Positions 44,987-55,684 of a stretch of DNA of 64,000 nt are shown one piece after another. Every line of letters begins with the position of its first letter. The stretch's first letter is position 1. This stretch comes from Thalassia testudinum. Its lineage: Eukaryota; Streptophyta; Magnoliopsida; Alismatales; Hydrocharitaceae. The position numbers and the translations under genes are program-made. The notes below the pieces were generated by a model, which was not told the DNA's origin, did not search any database, and saw nothing but the letters and a program-made list of their open reading frames with translations. The stretch covers positions 18,172,501 through 18,236,500 of the forward strand of contig JAZHRO010000073.1 in the NCBI GenBank assembly GCA_037157565.1, read 5' to 3'.

Positions 44987-45021
44987 CAATGAGGACATTG
45001 CAATAGCTAAGCATGGGGGGG
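44987..45021 (+). promoter_or_regulatory. Internal hairpin and purine tract of element D
   Basis: CAATG-AGGA-CATTG (44987-45000), 10-nt spacer, GCATGGGGGGGTGG. Same layout as in B, C and E. Confidence 0.82.
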
Positions 45022-46227
45022 TGGACATATTTTATAACCTTTTTGTCAGTTGTAACAGTAATTTCCTATTATTTGAAAAAAAATTTTGAAAATTCAAAAA
45101 GATAAAAAAAAAAGAAGAATTAGGAGAAGAGAACTTAGGCATTTGGAAGTTATTAACTTTAGGAAATGATACGAGAGGACCTAAACAATTAGACTCTTCA
45201 GGTCTTCGGGCTTAATTAGCCAAGGTGTCCACTCGAATGTGGACTTAGTCTCAAGTTCTCGCCAATTAAAATTCATTTGGTAAATAAATTAGGATGATAA
45301 GTATGCAACTTATCAACCCATCCTCTAATTTGGGGGGACTTTAAGCCTAAGCATCTACACACTTTTTGCACAGACTCACTTTTCGGTGGTTTCTTTGGAA
45401 ATTGGGTAGCTAATGAACTATCTAAGGTGGTATGGGGGCAAGTTATCGGTGGTAACAGCTCATCGGCAGTTGTCTAGAGCCCAGTCACAAGACCATTTTC
45501 ATTATACTACCTTTAAGTAAATCTTAGATCAGGGAAGCCACCTACTTAAAAAAAATAAAAAGAAAAGGAAAAAAAAAAATATATATATATAGAAAAAGGA
45601 GAAAAAAAAATAAAAATAAACAAAACCACACTTCATCGCATGAGTATGGCTGGCTAGTTGCCATGGGTAACAACCCATTGGCCGGTTGTCCAGAGCCCAG
45701 CTCAAAAAAATGCACAATAATTTCCAAAATACTTAGGGAAGAAGCAGGGAAGTAGAATAAACCAGGGAGATATACACTGGGTTCGCCCTTGTATTGACCC
45801 TATAAATAAAAGTAGGAAGAAAGCTACCAATCGAAAAGATAAACCTTTAGGCAAGGTCACCTAGGGTCATAGAAACCTGAAGTCCGTTTCAACGGCCACC
45901 TAGTGAGTCTGTCACTATTTTCACAAGATGCTTAGCACTTAGAATCCTTTTCGAGTCTTGGGCGGGTCGGGTAGCCGTAAAAAGTTATCCTAGAACTCTT
46001 AAACTCCAAAAGTACAAAAAAATTAGAAAAGAAGAAAAATAAAATATATATATCTTCCTTTTTTCAAATAAGGTGAGGACTTGGGCGGTCTGCATTCTGG
46101 CAGACACCCAGGTACTATTGAGTTTTCGTTGTTTAGGACCTTAGTTGAAATTTCCTATTGTTAATAAACGACTTAGGCCTAAGCGATCTAATCCTAATTC
46201 TGCTTTTATACATAGCATGTAGTTTAA

Positions 46228-46264
46228 TTTTGCTAGGGACTAGCAAAAGATAGGCATGGGGGTA
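46228..46264 (+). promoter_or_regulatory. Hairpin plus 3' polypurine tract of element D
   Basis: GCTAG-GGA-CTAGC at 46232-46244 with four extra T-A pairs, nine bases, then GCATGGGGGTA and the LTR start at 46265. Confidence 0.85.
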
Positions 46265-47958
46265 TGATGTAAACACATCTATTTGGGTTAAAATGACTAT
46301 TCATGCATGTTCCTAGGCTTAGATTTGCATTTCATGTTATAAATATTGCATAGCATGAATCATTCTATATTTAGAGTAGTTGTATATATTTTAGGTTAAT
46401 TAGGTCCTTTTTATAGTTAGGAGAGAAGATTTATTTCAGGGCCTCAGATGGATGATCAGATCATACGGATCTGATCAGAATGACGAGCAAAGGCTAATGC
46501 CTCTAAAATCGTCTAGATCGGAGTCCCATAGCATCATATGAAGTTCGAGAAAGATCAACGACCAAGAGGGCAATGCGACATTCTTATGGGCTTCGAATGA
46601 AAAATCCAACCATATGGATGGATCCAGAGCAACGATCCTAGTTCGGAAACATGGAAATCAACTCGATCCAAGCACTATTACACCCTCTGCAACAGAAAGA
46701 AGAATGGATGACCTAGATGGTGCCACGTGGCACCATCCAAGCTGCCCAACACTAGCCAGCAGTCCCCGCCTCTTCATCATCGCTGATCTCGGACCACAGC
46801 TGTTGGATCAAGATCCAACAGCTGAGGATTCATCTCCACCGCATGTGTTAAGACGTCCGCGTGACGATCTGGACATCTTGGCTCGTTGGTTGGAGAGAGG
46901 CACTTCTAAAGGAGAGGCGCAGGTTCGAATCCCCGCAGCAACCCCCCAATTCCTCAATTCAGCCGGCGCCCAACGCAGCTAGCGCATGCGCGTGCATGCA
47001 ACAACAGCGCCCACGAGCGCACGCACGCTTGACAAAGAGCGTGATGCACGAGCCAGCGAAACATGAGCAGCGGGGATATGCGCGGATCTTCCGCAACGCA
47101 GGCCTTTAGTGACGCTTGTAGCTTTCACTAATGGCCCATGCACGCCAGCAAACCAATTGAAGGCGTGGATCTTCAGTGACAGAAAGGGAGGATCTGTAGC
47201 GACATTTACGAATGTCAGTAATGACCCAAATGCAAATTTGTTCTTCCTCCACTATAAAAGGAACTACAAACCACCATTCCAAACCATCTCTTCCTTTCTT
47301 CCTCTCACCACCCCCAAGGCTCTAGAGAGAGCTTGTCCCAAGCCCGGGATGCTCCTCTAGAGTAGAAAATCAAATAGTTTTCCCACCCCTCATCCTCATT
47401 CATGGAGCATCCCGTGGCCGTCTTCTCACCTCCCTTCGGGAAGAAGATCCTCGCTGTGACGCCGTCCTACCCCGCCGTCCATCCTCCAGCTCCATCCTCC
47501 TTCATCCCACTCCTCACCACCTTCCTCCAGGCGACATTAGAGCGAGTCATCCTCCGAGCAACCATCGAGGGGGATTTTCTCATCTCCATCTATCTTTACT
47601 GCTTTCTAATGTAGTTTTTCCCGCTTTCTTAGTTGTAGAAAACATTGGATTCAGAAATATATGTGATTGTTCCTCTCTCTCTTTTCTTTTTATTTTGCAA
47701 GTAGATTAGCTAGATTTCATCGACCTGATCTCTTGCCCTATTAAAAATACCGAAAAAGTTAAAAAAAGTCAAAAATGACCAAAAACAAATAAAAGGGAAA
47801 TGCGTATCTTTCAAAGCCAAATGTTCACCTCCCCGTGTTTGACCTGGGACTCACTTTTCGAGTTTCATTTATAAATTTTATCTGATAGATGCATTTTGCG
47901 AGCTACGCGATGGGTCCTCCAAACCCTGATTTTTAATTTGCGAAGTGTGCCTCGATCA
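46265..47958 (+). repeat. 3' LTR of element D
   Basis: 1.69 kb, TGATGTAAACAC to CTCGATCA. TATA box at 47253-47259. It aligns with 31139-32858; differences are mainly C/T and G/A changes, plus small deletions in the GC-rich block. Right flank GTAGG (47959-47963). Confidence 0.9.
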
Positions 47959-47963
47959 GTAGG

Positions 47964-48286
47964 CTACTTTGAGGCTCTTTAACATATGATCTAAGGAAAT
48001 AAAAGAGTAAAGAAAATAAAGACAAAAGATAAAAAGACTAAGAACATAAAACAAGACAAAAACAATTCTATCCTATTCTTCTTGTCTTCTACCTCTCACT
48101 CCAAGCAAAGCTCCTTCTCCTCAAACGAGCTCCTCCAATCCACCAAGGATGCGAGCTCTTTACACTTCACCTTCAAACTTGTATCCATTTGCAAATAACC
48201 TGAAATCTTAGACTTCAAATGCAAATGTTAAATACAAGTGTTTTGTTATCATCAAAATTACCGATCGTGGTGCCCTTGCACCAACA
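47964..48286 (-). repeat. Solo LTR G, right part (U3 start)
   Basis: Continuation of G after removal of D. On the minus strand this is the LTR start TGTTGGTGCAAGG; the word TGATAACAAAACACTTG that follows parallels the start of the copia LTR at about 35565-35611. Followed by target duplication TAATT at 48287-48291. Confidence 0.7.
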
Positions 48287-48291
48287 TAATT

Positions 48292-48718
48292 TTCCTTTTC
48301 AGTACCAGTTCCTTTATATGTTTTAATTGTTCTCCAATGTATATTGTTATTTATACATACGTTACCTGCTTAGTAGTACTAATCATATGCAGTATAGAAT
48401 GAGGTATATTCACTGGACAACAGCGGTCTAGGGGACAACAAAGTGGGACCCGGTCCGGTGCAGGGTGGGTCCTAACACCTGGTTCAAAGAATTTCACGCA
48501 CTAAACAACAATCTCAAGGAGATCTCAACTTAGAACTAGAACTACAAGCATTCCGTGACTTAAAAGATCTTGACAATGCCTTCACCAACGATTTGCTTCA
48601 TAGTACTCTTTTAGAGGACCTAATTTTTGAAAGATTTATTCTCAAGGATGGTCCTGAGCCATGCAGTTCAAGAATTTTAAGGGAATTGGAACAAAGGATG
48701 ACGAGGACATAAATCATG
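48292..48718 (+). other. Unclassified repeat X, right part, with a short open stretch
   Basis: Continues 28712-29785. Near 48470-48500 the sequence could be an LTR end followed by a decayed primer site (CCTGGTTCAAAG). From about 48477 a 78-codon open stretch without start reads LNLELELQAFRDLKDLDN...LKDGPEPCSS and stops near 48711. It is acidic/hydrophobic and helix-prone; I do not recognise it. It may be a gag remnant of X. Confidence 0.3.
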
Positions 48719-49380
48719 GTGTTTAAGCGAATTCGTCGTTATTTAAGAAATGCATCGTAGTATAGGACAAACACGCTCAAATCACTTAAATTTATAACTT
48801 AGAATCGAAAAAGTTCAAGGTCAAACACAGGGAGCAAATAATAGCAATTTAATCTCACCAATCACAAGAAATATAAGCAATTATAATCAAAACTTTATTG
48901 AGAACAACTCAAAATGATATATAGATGAAATCAAGTATCTCAGTGCAAAAAGAATGGGTTAAAATGGTGATTTGAATCACCAATTAACCCTTAATATTAA
49001 GCTCAAATAAATGCACAGTATCTCAATCTAATTTTCCACGTCAACCAAGTTAAATGAACCAACAGTAGCTTCAGAACGCAGAACTAAGCTTCTCAAAACA
49101 GAGGCAAAGGCCTTTTCATTTCATCCTTCCTTTGTGCCTCAAGGGAGAAAGGCAACCACAGCACAGAGGCAAAGGCCTCTCAGAATCGCTAAGCGTACAG
49201 AGTAGTGAAGGGCAAAACCACCCCTCTCTCTCCTTCCTCTTCTTTCTCTTCTCAGAAACTTGGGTCAGCTAGGTAAATGAGAGGTTAATCGAGCCTGAAC
49301 AGGGTCCAGACCTATGGGCGTGGTCGCAGGCGAGGAGTGCTTGGCCGGGTAAGCAAGTGTAAGGGTGAAGGGGACCCGAC
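48719..49380 (-). repeat. LTR H (C/I/S2 superfamily), left part = U5 side
   Basis: Minus-strand LTR ending TTAAACA at 48719, with the U5 motif (plus strand GGTCAAACACAGGGAGC at about 48822) and the GGTGATTT...AAATCACC inverted words common to this LTR group. It stops at CCGAC (49376-49380). Its continuation begins at 62415, where the sequence again fits the intact relative at 60490-60600. No primer site is seen to its left, so it is a solo or truncated LTR. Confidence 0.8.
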
Positions 49381-49965
49381 TATTATCGCGTGAAAATGGA
49401 GTTTTATAAAAGATGGGTTGTAGTACAGTCGTAATAGCATAAAAATAAATAATATTTATAACTCGAAGGATCGTCAAGAAAGTCCGAGGTTGAATGCAGG
49501 GAGCAAGTGTTGCAATTAATCTCAAAGATCACAATAGAATCACAAATATAAGCAATTTATAATGAGAATTTCATTCAAAAATGATGTATCAGTAAAAGCA
49601 AGTAACAATATGCAAAAAGAAGATGATAAAATGGTGATTTGAATCACCAAATTACCCTACAATGTTAAGCTCACAAGTTGCTCAAATATCATAATCATAT
49701 AAGCCAAGCATATCTCAAGTTAATCACAGAACCAATGTATCAAACAACAGAATAAGTGATCAAACGCCTTAACCAGCACCCAGCTATAGTGCCCTTAGGA
49801 AACTCAAGGGCATCTTCTCTTCTTTCTTCTTCTCAAGTCACGCACAGAGGCAAAGGCCTCTTTTCCTTCACTTCAAGCCTCAGGGAGAGGCACAGCAACC
49901 ACACACAACAAAGGAAAAGGCCTCTCTGAAATCTTATAGTGTTAGATAGTTAGAGAGCGAGGCAA
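49381..49965 (-). repeat. Minus LTR piece (U5 side) forming a fold-back with 50598-51194
   Basis: Starts TATTATCGCG, the reverse of the LTR end seen at 59769 (TGTTATCGCGC), and matches 59769-60360. It is also the reverse complement of 50598-51194 at roughly 90 percent by eye. The junction to the plus LTR is at 49962-49972 in the shared word GCAAAACCCCTC. Confidence 0.8.
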
Positions 49966-51194
49966 AACCCCTCAAGAAATTGAGGGGATTGCTTACCCTA
50001 ACCATCCACCAAACACCACCACGACCTTCGACCTTCTCTGCCTTTGCCATAGTCACACACACACTTCCACAGCACGCCACCGCCACCATCGCCTTTGTCG
50101 CATTTGTGCGCATCTTCTGAGCATTTCTAACGTGGCTCCTAGGCCTTCTTCTTCGTTTCAGGTACTCGACCTCCATCGCCATTAACGAGCTTCTCCAAGA
50201 GAGGTCAAAGTAGGTGTTCTTGCTACATCAGGTCCAAGCTACTGCTCTAGGTGACGCGGATTACTCCCAGGAAGAAGTCCAGACTCCCAATTGGGAGCTT
50301 CGAGAGCTCCTTCACCCTCACATGGACAAGCCTTCAGTCGTTGCTCGCACACGAAGAACTGCAGATAGGATAGTCCTTCATCAAGGATGTAGGAGCGGAA
50401 GAGGGCGCATATATCGATTTTTTGTTTCCTCCTTATCGCCTCAAGACACATAGGGTAAGGTCCCTTACCCGCACACCCGACCGCCTAAGCTATCACTCCT
50501 CGGCTGCAACACCACACATGCAGCCCTAAACCTGATAATGCTCTAATTCAATTACCCGGTTAACCTCGGGTTTGAGAGAAAGAAGAAGAGAAAGAGAGAG
50601 AGGGGGTTTTGCCTCGCTCTCTAACTCTCTAACACTTAGAAAGTTTTAGAGAGGCCTTTGCCTCTATTGTGCGCAGCTGCTGTGCCTCTCCCTGAGGCTT
50701 GAAGAGAAGGAAAAGAGGCCTTTGCCTTTGTGCATGACTTGCGAAGAAGAAAGAAGAGAAGAGGCCCATGAGTTTCTTAAGGGCACTGTGGCTGGGTGCT
50801 GGTTAAGGCATCTGACCGCATGTTCTGTCATCTGATACATTGGTTCTGTGATTAACTTGAGATATGCTTGGCTTATATGATTCTGATATTTGAGTAACTT
50901 GTGAGCTTAACATTGTAGCGTAATTTGGTGATTTAAATCACCATTTTACCCTCTTCTTTTTGCATATTGTTACTTGATTTTATTGATACATCATTTTTGA
51001 ATGAAATTCTTATTATAAATTGCTTATATTTGTGATTCTATTGTGATCTTTGAGATTAATTGCTACACTTTCTCTGTGCATTCGACCTTGAACTTTCTTG
51101 ACGATCTTTCGAGTTATAAATATTATTTATTTCTGTGCTATTACAACTGCACTACAACGCATCTTTTATAAAACCCTATTTTTGCGTAATAACA
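49966..51194 (+). repeat. 5' LTR of element C, right half
   Basis: Corresponds to 58445-59744 in its first part and to the reverse of 59769-60990 throughout. It lacks U3 and the TATA box. Near its start is the perfect hairpin CCCCTCAA-GAAA-TTGAGGGG. Ends AATAACA before the primer site. Short frames in it are not genes. Confidence 0.8.
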
Positions 51195-51197
51195 TTT

Positions 51198-51215
51198 TGG
51201 CGTCATTGCTGGGGA
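51198..51215 (+). other. Primer-binding site of element C (tRNA-Asp type)
   Basis: TGGCGTCATTGCTGGGGA, three bases after the LTR end. Confidence 0.85.
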
Positions 51216-52318
51216 GCAACATGCAATTTGATCTCTCTGATTAGAATTTCTAATTTAGTACTAACTTGCTTTATCTCTTTGGCTGTGATCTGTGAAGGGA
51301 TTCATTGGAAGAAGATCAGCTGCACATCAAACACTCCAGAGGCAGGTAATCTCATCTCCATTTCCATTAAGCCCCTGATTCTAAGAAAAGCTAAAAAAAA
51401 GAAGAAATCAATTGGATCAACTTGCATTTTCTACTTAGAATTAATCATCAAGTTGCCTGATTTGATTAGAAAAATCTCAAACCTGATTTCTGCACCTATT
51501 AGGGATTTAAGACACCTAGGGCTAGTCACCTTCTTGATTGAGCCCTAGGTGCCAAATTTGGACAAAACTAATTGGACCAATTAGAGTCAAAGTTAAGGTT
51601 TCCACTTTAGGGTTGAGGATCACACTTGCTTAAAGAAGAATCTACTCTCCCAAAATTGTGTGTTTCCTAAATCCTTGGTTGAATTCACCTAATCAAGCAA
51701 AACCCTAAAAGCAAGCTCTAAACATCCACTTGAATCCTAAAATCAGGGACCTAATAATTTCAAGGACAAAATAGGTGAAGTTGACCCATCTTGCGGGGTC
51801 AACCAATCTTCAAATTAGGTCACCACTCACAAATACATCTTAAAGTTCAAGTGGAATCCTAAGCACCTCATCTTAACTTAAAATTTGTAGACTTAAGAGG
51901 TCAAGTTATCCATTATGTTCTACTTGGATCTGCGGTAACAAGGAAGGTCGGGTGGGGGAAACCCTATAACCCGTGGGGATGCTCTACCATGTAGGGATCT
52001 TTGCAAGACTCTCCCTTCCTGGATGCCCAGGAATTTCTCAGGTGGACGACTTTGTGATCAAGAGGTATCATCCGCCTCGAACCTCTATAGCCATCCAAAG
52101 ATATTTGGGTGTCTTGATTGGATCCATCACACCTTCTGTCGCTCATCTATTCCATCGGTATATGTTTCGGAAGGAGGTCCTTAAGACCACCCTTAAGGCC
52201 TCCAGTAGCTTTTCACTCTCTTCGAGGCCAAGCCTCGACTTCTTTGTTTGTGCAACTACCCGATCACATCGATATCTCTTCCAACTCCACTTCTAAACTT
52301 GAATCTCCAGCCACAGCC
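51216..52318 (+). other. Leader of element C
   Basis: 1.1 kb without a convincing frame. A frame without family features runs upstream in phase with gag from 52118. I take 52319 as the gag start because MDHQEEQ opens the Gln/Glu/Pro-rich segment usual for Athila gag. Confidence 0.6.
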
Positions 52319-54820
52319 ATGGATCATCAAGAAGAACAACCTAATTTTGAACCACAACATTTCTTTGACCTTAGAGATATGGTCTATGCCCATCTCAACC
52401 CACCGCAGCGTCCTCAAATGCGAGATCACTACAATCCTGCTGTGGTGGAAATCGAACCTCAAATCAACACTCCTACAGGAGGACCCAAGGTGGAGCTCAA
52501 GCCTAGTATGCTTCACATGACCCCGAAATTTCATGTCTTGAACTCCGAGGATCCTTTCCAACACATCAAGAATCTAAAGAATCTAGCCCACACATATGGG
52601 GCAGACATGCAAAATAGAGATGGCCTACTCTTGAAAATCTTCTCCTTCTCTCTAGCTGACAAAGCTGCCAATTGGTTTCAGACATACCCTCAGCAGATCA
52701 ACACATGGGAAGAACTTCAGAATGCTTTCTTGAAAACATTCTATCCCATTGGTCGGACTAATGCAATGTGACATCAAATCATGCACTTCTCACAAGGAGC
52801 GGGAGAATCTCTACACAAGGAATGGGATCATTTTCTGGATCTCATGCATAAATGCCCCCACCACGGAGTCCCAAAGTGGGAACAAGTCCAATCCTTTTAC
52901 CACGAGCTCCGTGATGACATCAAGCTATTTTTCAATGCAACCTGTGGTAGCAGCATCATGGGGTAGCATGAAGACATGATTTGGGGGATTCTCAAGAATA
53001 TGTGCAAGAACTCCTTGAATAATGAGTCAGTGGTTGTGTATGACCAAACGACCACCCGCGCATTGACAAACAATCGGGGGGTACACGAGACCTGAGGCCC
53101 TTCCACATCCGTCGATCTAGAATTGATAGCCAATCACTTGGATCAGGTCTCCATTATTGATAAGAAGGTGGACGACATCAATCAACATCTACACCGAACC
53201 AGCACTAAATCACAAAATCCATTTGCGCACCTACCCTCATATAGGGAGGCTGCACACAACCTCTACCACTCTCAAGGGATGGATGCCTATCCACCCCCAT
53301 CTGATTTCGATTTTGGAGGAAACTCTGAACCAACCTACTCTAGTTGGGGGAACTCTAAAGCCCCGTATCCTAATTTTTCTAGTGTTCCTCAAACTCACGA
53401 GGATCTCCACACCATCCAGAACAATCCTTTCTCAATCACCTATAACCCTGGATGGCAAAATCATCCCAACTTTGTGTGGTCGGGAAATAACCCAAATCCG
53501 AGACCTCAATTCCAACCCCGATCACAGGCCTTGCACCCATATCAACCGAATCAACCTAGGCCCAACCCAAAATACCAATCAGGGACTAACAAGGATGATC
53601 AGATGGCCCTAATCCTTCAAACCCTAGCTGACATTCAAAAATGCACCAAGACGATATCACAGAGGTCCTTAATCAACCTGCACAGCCAGGTGCACTTCCT
53701 TCCCAACCTTTGCCTAATCCAAACAGTGTGTCAACCAAAAAACACATTGTAAACTAAATCCAAGTCCAAGCATTCTATACCCAACCTAGCTCGGCAACTC
53801 AGACCTACATATTTTCTCCATCCACCTCAACTAAGCCAAAACACACGATGACTTACCTGACCCTACCTCCACATTAGTAGCAAGGAACGACTTTCTCCTC
53901 TCTACCACCACACCATGATTGTGCCATGATCAACATTATAGGCAAAGAACAGAAACTCATCCCCAAAGATAGCCAATCCATTCCCCTATCCCAGATCTTA
54001 TCCCACCTCCACACTAGAGGACTATCAGAATATGATCTAACGGGACCTCTGAGAAACGCACAAGTAACTATTCCATTACTTGATATCCTCACTCTCTATC
54101 CTACCTTACATAACTTATCCAAAAAAGAGGTAGAAAAACCATCACAAGGAAAGGTAGTACTATCTAAAAATGTAAGTGCCATGATCCAAAATAGTCTACC
54201 TCCTAAGAAATCTGATCCAGGCACCCCGCTAATCCCCTGCAATATTGGTGATACAAATTTCAAGCAAGTTGTACTAGACCTTGGCGCTTCAGTCAACCTC
54301 ATCCCTACCACCCTATTTGAAAAATTACGGATCGGACAACTAAAACCCGCTAATGTTACTTTGCAACTAGCTGACCAAACCCTGATCACACTGACTGGGA
54401 TGGTAGAGGATGTGGTAATTAAGTTAAGGATTTCAGCTACCTAGCTGATTTCCTAATTCTCGACATGGATACGCCACAACAGATACAGGATATGCTGTGA
54501 TTTTGGGAAGACCATTCTTGGCTAGTGTAGGAGCCATAATCAACTATGAATCAGGGCATATGATAATTGCCTCAGGAGATCAACGTGCTGAGATTAGTAT
54601 TTTCGAGGCAACAAAAGGAAAATGCTTGGCAGAACAACTAGGTTTTATCCAGGACCTCATGACTATATCATTAACGGAAAACCAAGTGCTAGAATTTGAA
54701 ACTTTTCACATGCTAGATGATCCTGATTTGACTGAGCATACTAACATGAGCACAGGGGGGCTTCCACCTTTGATTTTGAGGATGTACCAAGGGAGTGCAG
54801 GAAATAGGGTGACATACTAG
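52319..54820 (+). pseudogene. gag: gag-protease of element C
   Basis: ATG 52319. A Pro/Gln-rich start is followed by the capsid pattern KPSMLHMTPKFHVLNSEDP, KIFSFSLADKAANWF and FLKTFYPIGRT (52500-52765), then HHGVPKWEQVQSFYHEL. A Pro/Asn/Tyr-rich middle (53220-53600) and the LLDILTLYPTLHNL block (about 54070) lead to the protease with DLGAS at 54277-54291 and VILGRPFLASVGAIINYES at about 54496-54550. Stops lie at 52769, 52964 and 53093, a non-coding-like gap at about 53750-53920, and a frameshift at 54440. There is no pol behind it. It ends in an acidic stretch at 54820. Confidence 0.85.
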
Positions 54821-54886
54821 ATTTAGATTCCATGAATATGGAGAAATTTTATTTTGAGGACCACCAAGAATCAGGCTTAACAAATA

Positions 54887-55400
54887 TTGAGTGACCTCCA
54901 CCCAAAATATGAATCTCTTACAGAATTCAAGATAGATGATCCAAAAGGCACTCTCCAAACATTCACTTTTGATTGGGATGAAAATTATAATGAAGATTCA
55001 TTAGAAGACCTAATCTTTGATTCATTTCTTGAGGAGACGATCTCACATTTGGTAGAAAAGAATCAAAATGACTCATTGGTTATCGATTCATTAGGCCACA
55101 TAGCATGAGATGACCCACACATCTGGGATATGCTGATTAGATTCACCTCTATTGGATTCTGGACCCATGATGATCGTATTTTAGAACTCCATAATCAATA
55201 CATCTTTCAAGTGATTCCTCTGCAGAAACTCCATAAGAACTAGCCAGAAACAAATCAATCTGATCCATATCATAGATCTTCTGGAATGACTTTTCAACAT
55301 AATTTGACATTCATATGTGGCCATGTGATTCTCATTCATCACGATCACATATTTTCCCTATCATTGCATCCACCTGTTGAGCTCATTGCACCCAACTAAT
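54887..55400 (+). pseudogene. Acidic downstream frame of element C
   Basis: From 54887 an open stretch MSDLHPKYESL...FTFDWDENYNEDSLEDLIFDSFLEE to 55108, then in the same frame with stops to about 55400. It is strongly acidic, like the C-terminal parts in D and E, so it is probably the separated C-terminus of the gag-protease polyprotein. No known domain. Confidence 0.45.
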
Positions 55401-55648
55401 GGCATTGAACTTAGTGCTTAACGGGAGGCAACCCATCATCTTTTGAAAAAAACCCAAAACCCTTTTGGCATATCTCTTTGCTGAAATCAAATTGCACTTT
55501 AGGGTTCATCCATTAGAACAGCCGATTCCACCTTTGGTATTCATACTAGAGATTGAAATCATCTGCAACAATCACCACGACCCATCCACCCACCCTTTGG
55601 CCCTGTTCTAATGTACGATCTAAGATGAACTCAAACCCATCTAATTTA

Positions 55649-55684
55649 CAATGAGAACATTGCAAATCGTAGGCATGGAGGTAT
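55649..55684 (+). promoter_or_regulatory. Internal hairpin and purine tract of element C
   Basis: CAATG-AGAA-CATTG (55649-55662), 10-nt spacer, GCATGGAGGTA. The loop has one change from AGGA and the purine tract one A. Confidence 0.78.

Larger units (their letters stand above)
44748..46264 (+). other. 3' untranslated tail of element D
   Basis: Non-coding. It contains the internal hairpin and purine tract (44987-45021), A-rich tracts at 45549-45617, and two imperfect copies of a phrase with GGTAACA...GGC.GTTGTC.AGAGCCCAG at about 45450-45485 and 45667-45702. It ends in the second hairpin and polypurine tract. Short frames on the minus strand are due to the A/T runs. Confidence 0.7.
31139..47958 (+). 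mobile_element. Element D: non-autonomous gypsy element with capsid-less protein, hosting a copia element
   Basis: 5' LTR 31139-32858, primer site, leader, a reading frame split by the copia element (34206-34290 and 43097-44747), tail with internal hairpin and purine tract, second hairpin with polypurine tract, 3' LTR 46265-47958. Flanks ATAGG (31134-31138) and GTAGG (47959-47963) differ at one base and are the likely target duplication. Without the copia element it is about 8 kb. It has a protease but no capsid, RT or integrase, so particle and enzymes must come from another element. The primer site and PPT words match Athila. Confidence 0.88.

Noticed and set aside
49381..51194. Foldback transposon or MITE
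   Set aside because: The arms are LTR U5 sequence and the outer boundary continues to 62414; there is no target duplication around the fold-back alone.
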